From contig OZ245019.1 in NCBI GenBank assembly GCA_965223815.1, positions 620,001 to 684,000 on the forward strand: 64,000 nt of DNA, written 5' to 3'. The number at the start of each line of letters is the position of its first letter. Positions within the stretch are counted from its first letter, which is position 1. Shown here piece after piece: positions 36,407-44,846 of this stretch. This stretch comes from HKST-UBA178 sp965223815. Lineage in GTDB: Bacteria; Pseudomonadota; Gammaproteobacteria; Chromatiales; Chromatiaceae. Under the pieces are notes generated by a model, which did no database searches, was not told where the DNA came from, and was given only the letters and a program-made list of their open reading frames with translations. The translations under genes and the position numbers were made by a program.

Positions 36407-36682
36407 GTGCCACGTTCAATCAAGAAAGGTCCGTTTGTTGACCACCATTTGTTGAAGAAGGTCGACGAAGCGGTGGCCAACAACAGTAAACGCCCGATCA
36501 AGACTTGGTCCAGGCGGTCCATGGTATTGCCGGAGATGGTTGGCCTGACGATAGCAATTTACAATGGTAAGCAGCATGTGCCTGTATTGATGACCGAGAA
36601 TATGGTGGGTCACAAATTAGGTGAGTTTGCGCTTACCAGAACCTATCGGGGTCACGCGGCAGATCGGAAAGTAACACGATAA
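36407..36682 (+). CDS. rpsS: Small ribosomal subunit protein uS19
   Basis: The 91-residue protein starts at GTG 36407 and reads PRSIKKGPFVDHHLL, ending with the conserved GHKLGEFALTRTYRGH. It forms a pair with S13 in the 30S head. The GTG start follows a GAGGTAGA region. Confidence 0.97.
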   Translation: MPRSIKKGPFVDHHLLKKVDEAVANNSKRPIKTWSRRSMVLPEMVGLTIAIYNGKQHVPVLMTENMVGHKLGEFALTRTYRGHAADRKVTR

Positions 36683-36696
36683 ATGGGGTTAGAACG

Positions 36697-37029
36697 ATGC
36701 AGGCTGTGGCAAAGTTACGCTATGCGCACCTAGCTGCCCAGAAGGGCCGATTGGTTGCCGATCAGATCAGGGGGTTGCCCGTAGAGCGGGCGCTGGATGT
36801 CCTGACCTTTAGCAACAAGAAGGGCGCCGCCCTTGTGAAGAAGGTGCTGGATTCCGCGATCGCCAATGCGGAAAACAATGAAGGTGCGGATATAGACGAG
36901 CTGAAGGTTTCCAGCGTCATGGTAGACGAGGGGCCGACAATGAAGAGAATTCGCGCAAGGGCAAAGGGCCGGGCGGCTCGAATTTTGAAGCGGACCAGCC
37001 ACATCACCGTGGCTGTGTCGGATAAGTAA
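36697..37029 (+). CDS. rplV: Large ribosomal subunit protein uL22
   Basis: The 110-residue protein has KVSSVMVDEGPTMKRIRARAKGRA near the tip of its tunnel-lining hairpin, the region changed in macrolide-resistant mutants. It is intact and follows rpsS by 14 bp. Confidence 0.97.
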   Translation: MQAVAKLRYAHLAAQKGRLVADQIRGLPVERALDVLTFSNKKGAALVKKVLDSAIANAENNEGADIDELKVSSVMVDEGPTMKRIRARAKGRAARILKRTSHITVAVSDK

Positions 37030-37046
37030 CGCAAAGAGAGGCCATT

Positions 37047-37733
37047 ATGGGTCAAAAAGTACATCCAATCGGGTTTCGGCTCGGGGTCGTTAAAGAGTGG
37101 AACTCTAAATGGTATGCGGACTCGAAAAGCTTTCCGGATCTTCTCAACAATGACATCGAGACGCGGGCTTACCTGAAGAAGCGTCTATCGCAGGCTTCCG
37201 TCAGTAGGATTCAAATAGAACGGCCAGCCAAGAATGCCCATATCACCATCCATACCGCTCGGCCAGGATTGGTTATCGGGAAAAAGGGCGAAGACATCGA
37301 TTCCCTGCGGGCCGAAGTTTCCCGCCGCATGGGGATTCCAGTCCATGTCAGTGTCGAAGAAATTCGCAAACCGGAGTTGGATGCTCAGTTGGTAGCAGAG
37401 GGAATCACCCAGCAGCTCGAGCGACGGGTCATGTTCAGACGTGCAATGAAGCGGGCTGTTCAAACCTCGATGAGGCTTGGTGCGCAAGGGGTGAAGGTAC
37501 ACATCGCCGGCAGACTGAATGGCGCGGAAATCGCGCGCAGCGAGTGGTATCGGGAAGGGCGTGTCCCATTGCACACGCTGCGAGCCGATATCGACTATGG
37601 CTTTGCGGAAGCGAATACTACATACGGCGTCATTGGCGTGAAGGTGTGGATTTTCAAGGGTGAAGTGTTCGAGGGTGTGGAGCCGGAACCGGAAACGGCA
37701 GCTCCAACCCGTAAGTCCGGAAAGAGGGACTGA
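37047..37733 (+). CDS. rpsC: Small ribosomal subunit protein uS3
   Basis: The 228-residue protein begins GQKVHPIGFRLGVVKEWNSKW and has a KH domain with GLVIGKKGEDID. It lines the mRNA entry path. The C-terminal acidic tail is short. rplP starts three bases after the stop. Confidence 0.98.
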   Translation: MGQKVHPIGFRLGVVKEWNSKWYADSKSFPDLLNNDIETRAYLKKRLSQASVSRIQIERPAKNAHITIHTARPGLVIGKKGEDIDSLRAEVSRRMGIPVHVSVEEIRKPELDAQLVAEGITQQLERRVMFRRAMKRAVQTSMRLGAQGVKVHIAGRLNGAEIARSEWYREGRVPLHTLRADIDYGFAEANTTYGVIGVKVWIFKGEVFEGVEPEPETAAPTRKSGKRD

Positions 37734-37736
37734 TCG

Positions 37737-38150
37737 ATGTTGATACCTAAACGGACAAAGTTCCGGAAACAGATGAAAGGCCGTAATCGCGGTCTTGCTC
37801 AGAAGGGAGGTAAGGTGAGTTTCGGGGAGTTTGGCCTCCGTGCTGCCGATCGTGGGCGCCTTACTTCCAGGCAGATCGAGTCGGCCAGACGAACTATTAC
37901 CCGTCAGGTAAAACGGACCGGTAAGCTCTGGATCAGGGTCTTCCCCGATAAGCCCATCACCCAGAAACCTCTGGAAGTTCGCCAGGGTAAAGGTAAGGGG
38001 AACGTGGAGTATTGGGTTGCTCTTATTCAGCCAGGTCGAATGTTGTATGAGATCGAGGGTGTCAGCGAGGAAGTGGCACGTGAAGCGTTCAAGCTTGCCG
38101 CCGCCAAGCTGCCTTTTAAGACGACCTTCGTTAAAAGGACGGTGATGTAA
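37737..38150 (+). CDS. rplP: Large ribosomal subunit protein uL16
   Basis: The 137-residue protein begins LIPKRTKFRKQMKGR and ends KLPFKTTFVKRTVM. It organises the A-site side of the large subunit. The stop TAA overlaps the rpmC ATG by one base. Confidence 0.97.
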   Translation: MLIPKRTKFRKQMKGRNRGLAQKGGKVSFGEFGLRAADRGRLTSRQIESARRTITRQVKRTGKLWIRVFPDKPITQKPLEVRQGKGKGNVEYWVALIQPGRMLYEIEGVSEEVAREAFKLAAAKLPFKTTFVKRTVM

Positions 38151-38350
38151 TGAAAGCATCAGAGCTTCGCGAAAAAAGCGCGGAAGAGTTGGAGACCACG
38201 CTCCTGGAACTGAGAAAGGAGCAGTTCAACCTGCGCATGCAGAAAGGAACAGGGCAGCTGGCCAGACCCTCTGAGATGAACAGAGTGCGAAAAGAAATCG
38301 CTCGAATTAAGACTGTAATGAATCAGATCAAAACAGGTGACGCAAAATGA
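38150..38350 (+). CDS. rpmC: Large ribosomal subunit protein uL29
   Basis: The 66-residue helical hairpin protein starts KASELREKSAEELE and has the QMKTGQL-like segment MQKGTGQLARP. It lies at the tunnel exit beside L23. It overlaps rplP by 1 bp and rpsQ by 4 bp. Confidence 0.96.
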   Translation: MKASELREKSAEELETTLLELRKEQFNLRMQKGTGQLARPSEMNRVRKEIARIKTVMNQIKTGDAK

Positions 38351-38607
38351 GCGAAGTGAACCAGGGTAACCGTACACTTCAAGGCCGGGTTGTCAGCGAC
38401 AAGTCAGACAAGACGATTTCCGTCAAGGTCGAGCGCCGGGTCAAGCACCCGCTCTACGGAAAATATGTCAGCAAGTCCACCAAAGTGCATGCTCATGACG
38501 AGGACAATGAATCTGCCACAGGTGATCTGGTTATCATCGAGCAGTGCCGGCCGTTGTCGAAGCATAAGAGCTGGCGTTTGGTAAAGGTGGTTGAGAAGGC
38601 TTCTTGA
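38347..38607 (+). CDS. rpsQ: Small ribosomal subunit protein uS17
   Basis: The 86-residue OB-fold protein has LQGRVVSDKSDKTISVKVER and HPLYGKYV. It binds 16S rRNA early in 30S assembly. It overlaps rpmC (ATGA). A 64 bp gap before rplN marks the usual S10/spc boundary, but no terminator or clear promoter is visible there. Confidence 0.96.
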   Translation: MSEVNQGNRTLQGRVVSDKSDKTISVKVERRVKHPLYGKYVSKSTKVHAHDEDNESATGDLVIIEQCRPLSKHKSWRLVKVVEKAS

Positions 38608-38671
38608 GGCGGCAGTCGACTAGTCGTAGGGCCGATTTTTTGGTTAGTGATAAATTGATTGGAATATACCA

Positions 38672-39040
38672 ATGATCCAGATGCAGACAATGCTGAATGT
38701 CGCGGACAATAGCGGTGCCAAGCGCATACAGTGCATTAAGGTACTGGGTGGCTCACATCGTCGTTATGCCGGAATAGGGGATATCATCAAGGTGAGCGTC
38801 AAGGACGCCATTCCTCGAGGCAAAGTGAAGAAAGGGGATGTGTTCAACGCAGTGGTTGTGCGAACCAAGAAGGGTGTGAGGCGTCGCGACGGCTCCTTGA
38901 TTCGCTTCGATGGCAACGCGGCGGTTCTCTTAAACAACCAGTTGCAGCCGATCGGCACCCGTATATTCGGACCGGTCACCCGTGAACTCCGCGGCGAGCG
39001 ATTCATGAAGATTATCTCGCTTGCTCCAGAAGTACTCTGA
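38672..39040 (+). CDS. rplN: Large ribosomal subunit protein uL14
   Basis: The 122-residue protein begins MIQMQTMLNVADNSGAK, as in nearly all bacteria. It forms bridge B8 with the small subunit and is the RsfS target. It is the first gene of the spc segment. Confidence 0.98.
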   Translation: MIQMQTMLNVADNSGAKRIQCIKVLGGSHRRYAGIGDIIKVSVKDAIPRGKVKKGDVFNAVVVRTKKGVRRRDGSLIRFDGNAAVLLNNQLQPIGTRIFGPVTRELRGERFMKIISLAPEVL

Positions 39041-39050
39041 GGGTTGTATT

Positions 39051-39374
39051 ATGGCCATGCGTAAAATCAAAAAGGGCGATCAGGTCGTCGTCATTTCGGG
39101 TAAAGACAAGGGCAAACAGGGTACGGTGTTGCGCGTCCCCGAAAGTGAAAAGGTGATCGTCGAGAATATCAACATCGTCAAGAAGCACGCCAAGGGCAAT
39201 CCAGCCAAGGGTGAGCCCGGCGGTATTGTCGATAAAGAGATGCCTCTGCACGTCTCCAATGTGGCGATCCTTAATCCCAACACGGGAAAGGCTGACCGGG
39301 TTGGAATCAAAACACTGGAGGACGGGCGCAAAGTCCGGTACTTCAAGTCCAACGGCGAAGTCGTGGACATATAG
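39051..39374 (+). CDS. rplX: Large ribosomal subunit protein uL24
   Basis: The 107-residue KOW protein has IKKGDQVVVISGKDKGKQG. ATG 39051 has TGAGGG seven bases upstream and is preferred; ATG 39057 is an alternative. It is an assembly initiator of the 50S subunit. Confidence 0.96.
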   Translation: MAMRKIKKGDQVVVISGKDKGKQGTVLRVPESEKVIVENINIVKKHAKGNPAKGEPGGIVDKEMPLHVSNVAILNPNTGKADRVGIKTLEDGRKVRYFKSNGEVVDI

Positions 39375-39387
39375 GTGGGTGATGGAG

Positions 39388-39927
39388 ATGGCGAGATTAC
39401 AGCAAACCTATCAAGAGCAAATCGTGGACCAGTTGAAGGAGCGTTTCAAATACCAGAGCGCCATGGAAGTGCCTCGAATAGTCAAAATAACCCTAAATAT
39501 GGGTGTTGGCGAGGCGATCGGCGATAAGAAAATCATGGACTCGGCAGTTGCCGATATGGTCGCAATATCGGGCCAGAAGCCGGTTGTTACCAAAGCCAGG
39601 AAGTCGATTGCCGGATTTAAGATCCGCGACGGTTGGCCAATTGGCTGCAAGGTGACGCTTCGTCGGGAGAGGATGTATGAGTTCCTGGATCGCCTGGTAA
39701 ACATCGCGATTCCCCGTATTCGAGATTTTCGCGGCCTCAGCGCCAAGTCTTTCGATGGTCAAGGGAACTACAGTCTGGGTGTCAAAGAGCAGATCGTGTT
39801 CCCTGAGATCGATTATGACAAAATCGATGCCATTCGTGGCATGGATATCACGATTACCACTACGGCCAAAACAGATGAGGAGGGACGTGCCCTGTTGGAG
39901 GCGTTCCGGTTTCCTTTTAAAAACTGA
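39388..39927 (+). CDS. rplE: Large ribosomal subunit protein uL5
   Basis: The 179-residue protein reads ARLQQTYQEQIVDQLKERF and VPRIVKITLNMGVGEA. It binds 5S rRNA and contacts P-site tRNA. ATG 39388 is eight bases from AGGTGGG and gives the family length, so it is preferred over ATG 39382. Confidence 0.97.
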   Translation: MARLQQTYQEQIVDQLKERFKYQSAMEVPRIVKITLNMGVGEAIGDKKIMDSAVADMVAISGQKPVVTKARKSIAGFKIRDGWPIGCKVTLRRERMYEFLDRLVNIAIPRIRDFRGLSAKSFDGQGNYSLGVKEQIVFPEIDYDKIDAIRGMDITITTTAKTDEEGRALLEAFRFPFKN

Positions 39928-39938
39928 GTACTTATTAA

Positions 39939-40244
39939 ATGGCAAAGAAAAGCATGATGGCCCGGGAAGTAAAACGGGCTCGAACTGTTAAGAAATACGC
40001 TGCAAAACGTGCCGAATTAAAGGCCATTATCGCGAGTCCCAAGAGCACCAGCGACGAGGTCGAGGTTGCGTTGCTCAAGCTGCAGAAGCAACCGCGGAAC
40101 GCCAGTGCCATTCGAAAGCAGCGGCGTTGTCAGGCGAGCGGCCGACCTCACGGGGTCTATCGGAAATTTGGCCTCAGTCGCAACAAGCTGCGCGAAGCGG
40201 CAATGCGCGGCGACGTGCCTGGCCTTGTAAAGGCTAGTTGGTAG
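39939..40244 (+). CDS. rpsN: Small ribosomal subunit protein uS14, zinc-free form
   Basis: The 101-residue protein starts AKKSMMAREVKRARTVKKY and ends MRGDVPGLVKASW. It lacks the CxxC pairs of the zinc form, unlike L36 in the same cluster, which keeps its ligands. A candidate promoter overlaps its 3' end. Confidence 0.97.
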   Translation: MAKKSMMAREVKRARTVKKYAAKRAELKAIIASPKSTSDEVEVALLKLQKQPRNASAIRKQRRCQASGRPHGVYRKFGLSRNKLREAAMRGDVPGLVKASW

Positions 40245-40252
40245 GGTATAAT
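40225..40252 (+). promoter_or_regulatory. Candidate internal promoter upstream of rpsH
   Basis: A perfect -10 TATAAT (40247-40252) follows TTGTAA (40225-40230) with a 16 bp spacer. It straddles the end of rpsN and would start transcripts about 98 bases before rpsH. Confidence 0.55.
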
Positions 40253-40275
40253 ACGCGCCCCTGTTCCGGGGTTAT

Positions 40276-40301
40276 GCCGCCAGTGTAAGGCGGCTTGTTT
40301 C
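40276..40301 (+). terminator. Terminator-like hairpin in the rpsN-rpsH gap
   Basis: GCCGCC (40276-40281) and GGCGGC (40289-40294) pair around AGTGTAA and are followed by TTGTTTCT. Being downstream of the candidate promoter and upstream of rpsH, it could attenuate transcription. Confidence 0.45.
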
Positions 40302-40356
40302 TAATTCGTCTGGGTATCGCGCTTCATTAAGCGGACTGACCCGAGGGATAGCAAAA

Positions 40357-40752
40357 ATGAGTATGTCCGATCCGATTGCGGATATGTTGACGCGTCTCCG
40401 CAATGGCCAGCAGATTGGCAAGGCGGTAGTCTCCATTCCAGCCTCCAAATTGAAGGTGGCCATCGCCAAGCTCCTCGAAGAGGAGGGCTATATCAAAGGC
40501 TTTTCTGTATCGGAAGCCGGGTCTAAATCCAGTCTCGACGTCGATTTGAAGTATTTCCAGGGTAAACCCGTCATAGACATGATTCAGCGTGTCAGCCGAC
40601 CTGGGTTGCGCATCTACAAGGGCAGTGATGAGCTGCCGAAAGTGCGTGGCGGCCTCGGAGTCGCGATCATCTCCACATCGCAGGGATTGATGACTGATCG
40701 CGCCGCTCGTTCAGCGGGCCATGGTGGCGAAGTTCTGGCTTACGTTGCCTAG
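40357..40752 (+). CDS. rpsH: Small ribosomal subunit protein uS8
   Basis: The 131-residue protein starts MSMSDPIADMLTRLRNGQ and ends with the conserved GGEVLAYVA. It binds helix 21 of 16S rRNA and in E. coli represses the spc operon at the rplE start. The 112 bp gap before it is unusually long for this cluster. Confidence 0.98.
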   Translation: MSMSDPIADMLTRLRNGQQIGKAVVSIPASKLKVAIAKLLEEEGYIKGFSVSEAGSKSSLDVDLKYFQGKPVIDMIQRVSRPGLRIYKGSDELPKVRGGLGVAIISTSQGLMTDRAARSAGHGGEVLAYVA

Positions 40753-40769
40753 GCGGAGGAGTCTCAAGC

Positions 40770-41303
40770 ATGTCACGAATAGCAAAAAATCCTATCGAGT
40801 TGCCATCGGGCGTAAGTGTTGATATTGCGGGCAATCAGGTTACGGTGAAGGGCGCAAAAGGGACGATGAACCTGGCGCTGCACGGTTATGTCAACCTCGA
40901 AAAAGAGGACTCCAGCCTGAAAGTCTCTCCTGTCAAAGAGGGAAGAGACGAATGGGCTATGTCGGGGACTACCCGCGCCTTGCTAAATAACATGGTGATC
41001 GGAGTCAGTTCGGGATTCAACAAGAGTTTGCAACTCGTGGGCGTTGGATATCGGGCGCAGGTCAAGGGCAGTACGCTTAGCATGAATCTGGGGTTCTCGC
41101 ACCCCATTGAGTATCGGGTGCCCGAGGGCGTCACCATTTCCACGCCCTCGCAAACCGAGGTTGTGGTGAGTGGTTGCGACAAGCAGCGGGTTGGGCAGGT
41201 CGCCGCAGAGATTCGCGCGTTTCGTCCGCCGGAGCCTTATAAGGGCAAGGGTGTTCGCTACACCGATGAGTACGTGGCGCGCAAAGAAGCCAAAAAGAAA
41301 TAA
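40770..41303 (+). CDS. rplF: Large ribosomal subunit protein uL6
   Basis: The 177-residue protein has two similar domains and the C-terminal signature RPPEPYKGKGVRYTDEYV. It lies near the sarcin-ricin loop. The gap to rpsH is 17 bp. Confidence 0.98.
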   Translation: MSRIAKNPIELPSGVSVDIAGNQVTVKGAKGTMNLALHGYVNLEKEDSSLKVSPVKEGRDEWAMSGTTRALLNNMVIGVSSGFNKSLQLVGVGYRAQVKGSTLSMNLGFSHPIEYRVPEGVTISTPSQTEVVVSGCDKQRVGQVAAEIRAFRPPEPYKGKGVRYTDEYVARKEAKKK

Positions 41304-41314
41304 GGGCAGTGACG

Positions 41315-41671
41315 ATGGACAAGAAAAACTCACGTTTACGTCGGGCCCGTCGCGCCCGCGCAAAAATTCGCGAGCTGGATATCCACCGGCTTGCCATATT
41401 CAGGACCCCAAGGCACATGTACGCCCAAGTGATTGCAGCTGGCGGTTCCCAGGTTGTAGTTTGCGCCTCTACCCTGGACGAGGGCGTCAAGTCGGAATTG
41501 CAGGGGGCTACCGGAAACATTGCCGCGGCAGCTGCAGTAGGCAAGGCAATCGCGGAACGGGCTAAGGCGGCCGGGGTGGAGCGTGTCGCGTTCGACCGGG
41601 CAGGGTTCAAGTATCACGGAAGGGTTAAGGCGCTAGCCGATGCTGCCCGTGAAAACGGCCTTCAGTTCTAA
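41315..41671 (+). CDS. rplR: Large ribosomal subunit protein uL18
   Basis: The 118-residue protein begins MDKKNSRLRRARRAR and ends FKYHGRVKALADAARENGLQF-like, as in enterics. It binds 5S rRNA. ATG 41315 has AAGGG eight bases upstream; GTG 41309 would add two residues. Confidence 0.97.
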   Translation: MDKKNSRLRRARRARAKIRELDIHRLAIFRTPRHMYAQVIAAGGSQVVVCASTLDEGVKSELQGATGNIAAAAAVGKAIAERAKAAGVERVAFDRAGFKYHGRVKALADAARENGLQF

Positions 41672-41683
41672 TTGAGGTAGACC

Positions 41684-42190
41684 ATGTCAAATTACAATGT
41701 AACTCCGACCGGCGACGACCTGATTGAAAAGCTGATCAATGTCAACCGGGTGGCGAAAGTAGTCAAGGGTGGACGGGTATTTGGTTTTACCGCGCTTACC
41801 GTGGTGGGAGACGGCAACGGCCGGGTGGGATTCGGCACGGGCAAGGCTCGTGAGGTACCGATCGCCATTCAGAAAGCGATGGAGAGCGCGCGAAGAAACA
41901 TGCGCGAGGCAAAACTCAAAGAGGGAACACTGCAGTATCCGATGGTTGGTCGTCACGGTGCGGCGAAAGTCTATATGCAGCCCGCATCTGAAGGTACCGG
42001 AATCATAGCTGGCGGTGCCATGCGCGCTGTCTGCGAAGCCATTGGAATACACAACGTCCTGGCGAAGTGCATTGGCACCAATAACCCGATAAATGTCGTG
42101 CGCGCTTCAATTAATGCTCTGACGGAGATGGATGATCCGGAGTGGGTGGCGGCGAAGCGCGGCAAGACGGTCGAAGAGATTCTGGGGTAA
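41684..42190 (+). CDS. rpsE: Small ribosomal subunit protein uS5
   Basis: The 168-residue protein has a double-stranded RNA-binding-like N-terminal domain (GRVFGFTALTVVGDGNGRVG) and the C-terminal NPINVVRA segment. It is at the mRNA entry and supports decoding accuracy. rpmD follows after three bases. Confidence 0.98.
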   Translation: MSNYNVTPTGDDLIEKLINVNRVAKVVKGGRVFGFTALTVVGDGNGRVGFGTGKAREVPIAIQKAMESARRNMREAKLKEGTLQYPMVGRHGAAKVYMQPASEGTGIIAGGAMRAVCEAIGIHNVLAKCIGTNNPINVVRASINALTEMDDPEWVAAKRGKTVEEILG

Positions 42191-42193
42191 GTC

Positions 42194-42382
42194 ATGGCGG
42201 ACAAAAAAATGATGAAGGTAACCCTGGTGCGCAGTCTGAATGGACGCCTGGAGAAGCACCAGGCGTGCGTCAGGGGTCTAGGATTGCGCCGGGTGCATCA
42301 AAGTGTGCTTGTCGAGGATACCCCTCTGACACGGGGTATGGCCGCCAAGGTTTCATACATGGTCAGGGTAGAGGAGTCATAG
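42194..42382 (+). CDS. rpmD: Large ribosomal subunit protein uL30
   Basis: The 62-residue protein has KVTLVRSLNGRLEKHQACVRGLG-type sequence and HQSVLVEDTPLTRGM. It is a small ferredoxin-fold protein on the 50S subunit. It is tightly packed between rpsE and rplO. Confidence 0.97.
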   Translation: MADKKMMKVTLVRSLNGRLEKHQACVRGLGLRRVHQSVLVEDTPLTRGMAAKVSYMVRVEES

Positions 42383-42383
42383 C

Positions 42384-42818
42384 ATGCGTCTCAATAGCAT
42401 TAAACCCAGCCAGGGCGCGCATAAGGATGCAAAGCGCCTGGGGCGCGGTATCGGCAGCGGAAGCGGAAAGACCGCGGGCCGCGGCCACAAGGGGCAAAAA
42501 TCCCGTTCCGGCGGATTCAATAAAGTCGGGTTCGAAGGCGGGCAGATGCCCCTCCAGAGAAGGTTGCCCAAAGTGGGGTTCACCGCGCGCAAATCCCGGG
42601 GTAGCGCCGAGGTTCGTCTCGGAGAATTGGGATCCGTCGAAGCGACACCCATCGACTTGAAGGCATTGCAGGAAGCGGGCGTCTTGGCTCATAACGTAAA
42701 GCGCGCCAAAGTGATCCTTTCCGGCAAGATCGAGAAGGCCGTGGTGGTCAAGGGATTGGGTGTTACCAAAGGTGCCCGCGCTGCCATTGAGGCCGCCGGC
42801 GGAAAGATAGAGGACTAA
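42384..42818 (+). CDS. rplO: Large ribosomal subunit protein uL15
   Basis: The 144-residue protein has the basic Gly-rich N-terminus (GRGIGSGSGKTAGRGHKGQK) that threads into 23S rRNA and a globular C-terminal half. secY starts at the next base after its stop. Confidence 0.98.
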   Translation: MRLNSIKPSQGAHKDAKRLGRGIGSGSGKTAGRGHKGQKSRSGGFNKVGFEGGQMPLQRRLPKVGFTARKSRGSAEVRLGELGSVEATPIDLKALQEAGVLAHNVKRAKVILSGKIEKAVVVKGLGVTKGARAAIEAAGGKIED

Positions 42819-44171
42819 ATGGTCAACCAGAATAAACTGGCGGCAAGCCTTGCGGGTGGCGGAAAGCTGACAGAATTGCGTCAGCGGCTGCTATTCGTGG
42901 TGATGGCGCTACTGGTTTTCCGGATCGGAACCTTCATACCGGTGCCCGGCGTCAATCCCGATGCGCTGGCTGTGCTATTTGATCAGCAGCAGGGGTCGAT
43001 CCTCGATATGTTCAACATGTTTTCCGGGGGGGCGCTTGAACGCGCCAGTCTGTTCGCCCTCGGGATCATGCCTTATATTTCCGCATCGATCATCATGCAG
43101 CTGATGACCGCGGTCATCCCCAAACTTGAGCAGCTCAAGAAAGAGGGAGAGCAGGGAAGACGGCAGATTACCCAATACACCCGTTACGGTACGGTCGCAT
43201 TGGCAACTTTTCAGGCAATCGGTATAGCTACCGCGTTACAGACTCAGCAGGCTGGGGGGATGAACGTCGTTGTACAGAGTGGCCCGGGATTTGTGTTTAC
43301 AGCCGCCGTTTCTCTGGTGACAGGCACCATGTTTCTGATGTGGCTGGGAGAGCAGATTACCGAGCGAGGGTTAGGCAACGGAATATCACTGATCATCTTC
43401 GCGGGCATCGTCGCAGGGTTGCCCCAAGCAGTCGGAGGCACTCTGGAGTTGGTACGCACCGGAGAAATGAATGCCCTAACTGTTTTGACATTATTTGTAC
43501 TGGCAATCGCGGTTACCGCCTTCGTGGTGTTTGTGGAGCGGGGGCAGAGGCGTATCACTGTGAACTATGCCAAGCGCCAACAGGGCCGGAAGATGTACGC
43601 TGCTCAAAGCAGCCATCTGCCGTTGAAGTTAAACATGGCGGGGGTGATTCCACCGATTTTTGCGTCGAGCATCATCCTGTTTCCCTCCACCCTCGGTCAG
43701 TGGATAGGAACCCAGGAAAACATGCGCTGGCTCCAGGATATCGTAGCCAAGATATCCCCCGGTGAGCCGTTGTACGTTCTACTCTACGCAATGGCGATCA
43801 TATTCTTTTGTTTTTTCTACACCGCTTTGGTATTCAACTCGAAAGAGACTGCCGACAATTTAAAGCGCTCTGGTGCTTTCATCCCCGGATACAGGCCGGG
43901 AGAACAGACAGCACGGTATATCGATAGTGTCATGTCTCGCCTCACGTTTGCTGGCGCCGCCTATATCACTGCCGTGTGCCTGTTGCCAGAATTCTTGATC
44001 GTGGGTTGGAATGTTCCCTTCTACTTTGGGGGGACTTCACTGCTGATTATTGTAGTAGTGGTAATGGATTTCATGGCTCAGGTGCAGGCGCACATGATGT
44101 CCCATCAGTATGAAGGACTGATGAAGAAAGCCAATCTTAAGGGTACCGGCGGCGCGGGAATGCTGCGCTGA
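42819..44171 (+). CDS. secY: Protein translocase subunit SecY
   Basis: The 450-residue inner-membrane protein shows ten hydrophobic segments. The plug region after the first helix (GSILDMFNMFSGGALERAS) and the C4/C5 loops with conserved arginines (KRQQGRKMY and PGYRPGEQT) are present. It forms the channel with SecE (encoded at 16934). It is in its normal place at the end of spc, followed by rpmJ. Confidence 0.98.
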   Translation: MVNQNKLAASLAGGGKLTELRQRLLFVVMALLVFRIGTFIPVPGVNPDALAVLFDQQQGSILDMFNMFSGGALERASLFALGIMPYISASIIMQLMTAVIPKLEQLKKEGEQGRRQITQYTRYGTVALATFQAIGIATALQTQQAGGMNVVVQSGPGFVFTAAVSLVTGTMFLMWLGEQITERGLGNGISLIIFAGIVAGLPQAVGGTLELVRTGEMNALTVLTLFVLAIAVTAFVVFVERGQRRITVNYAKRQQGRKMYAAQSSHLPLKLNMAGVIPPIFASSIILFPSTLGQWIGTQENMRWLQDIVAKISPGEPLYVLLYAMAIIFFCFFYTALVFNSKETADNLKRSGAFIPGYRPGEQTARYIDSVMSRLTFAGAAYITAVCLLPEFLIVGWNVPFYFGGTSLLIIVVVVMDFMAQVQAHMMSHQYEGLMKKANLKGTGGAGMLR

Positions 44172-44215
44172 TTTGCGGTCGTTGAATCCACCTATATCCG
44201 TTGGAGACTGGAGCC

Positions 44216-44329
44216 ATGAAAGTAAAGGCATCCGTAAAAAAGATTTGTCGGAACTGCAAAATAGTGCGGCGTAACGGCGTTGTACGCGTAATTTGCAAAG
44301 AGGCCAGGCACAAGCAGCGCCAGGGATGA
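44216..44329 (+). CDS. rpmJ: Large ribosomal subunit protein bL36, zinc form
   Basis: This 37-residue gene is short but clear: it begins MKVKASVKKICRNC and ends RHKQRQG. Zinc ligands C11, C14, C27 and H32 are present. GGAG lies upstream of ATG 44216. It follows secY by 44 bp, as in other gammaproteobacteria. Confidence 0.97.
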   Translation: MKVKASVKKICRNCKIVRRNGVVRVICKEARHKQRQG

Positions 44330-44374
44330 GGGTGTGCACGCTGTTGCTTGATTTGTTTTTTATTTCCGGATAAG

Positions 44375-44432
44375 GTTACGCGTTCACTGCGCGTAACGTG
44401 TACTTGAATTTGAACTCTTTAGGAGCAATCTG
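44375..44432 (+). promoter_or_regulatory. Hairpin and leader before rpsM (candidate S4 target)
   Basis: A perfect 8 bp hairpin, GTTACGCG/CGCGTAAC (44375-44397), lies 35 bases before the rpsM start, followed by GTGTAC and an AGGAG ribosome site. In E. coli this position holds the alpha-operon pseudoknot where S4 represses. Equivalence here is inferred from position only. Confidence 0.4.
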
Positions 44433-44789
44433 ATGGCCCGAATTGCAGGCGTCAATATACCCGATCGCAAGCATACGGTGATCGCGCTCACCTCTATATA
44501 TGGCATCGGTCCCGCCCGTGCGGCACTGATATGCGACACTGCAGGATTGGCGCATGACAAAAAAATCGGCGAACTCGATGAGGAAGAGGTCGACAAACTT
44601 CGAGCCGAAGTAGCCCGATTTTCAATAGAGGGCGATCTGCGCAGAGAGATATCGATGAATATCAAGCGCCTCATGGACGTCGGTTCCAACCGTGGCATAC
44701 GCCATCGCAGGGGGCTTCCGGTGCGGGGACAACGTACCAGGACTAATGCCCGTACACGCAAGGGACCCAGGCGTCCCATAAAGAGATAG
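44433..44789 (+). CDS. rpsM: Small ribosomal subunit protein uS13
   Basis: The 118-residue protein begins ARIAGVNIPDRKHTVIALTSIYGIG-like and ends GPRRPIKR. It contacts the P-site tRNA and the large subunit. It heads the alpha segment after a 103 bp gap containing a hairpin. Confidence 0.98.
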   Translation: MARIAGVNIPDRKHTVIALTSIYGIGPARAALICDTAGLAHDKKIGELDEEEVDKLRAEVARFSIEGDLRREISMNIKRLMDVGSNRGIRHRRGLPVRGQRTRTNARTRKGPRRPIKR

Positions 44790-44846
44790 CGGTCACCGGT
44801 CAATCCGGTAAGCACCCATAAACGACAAGATTGTAGGAACAGGTAG

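Noticed and set aside
37185..38159. 324-codon minus-strand frame across rpsC and rplP
   Set aside because: It is antisense to two conserved ribosomal genes.
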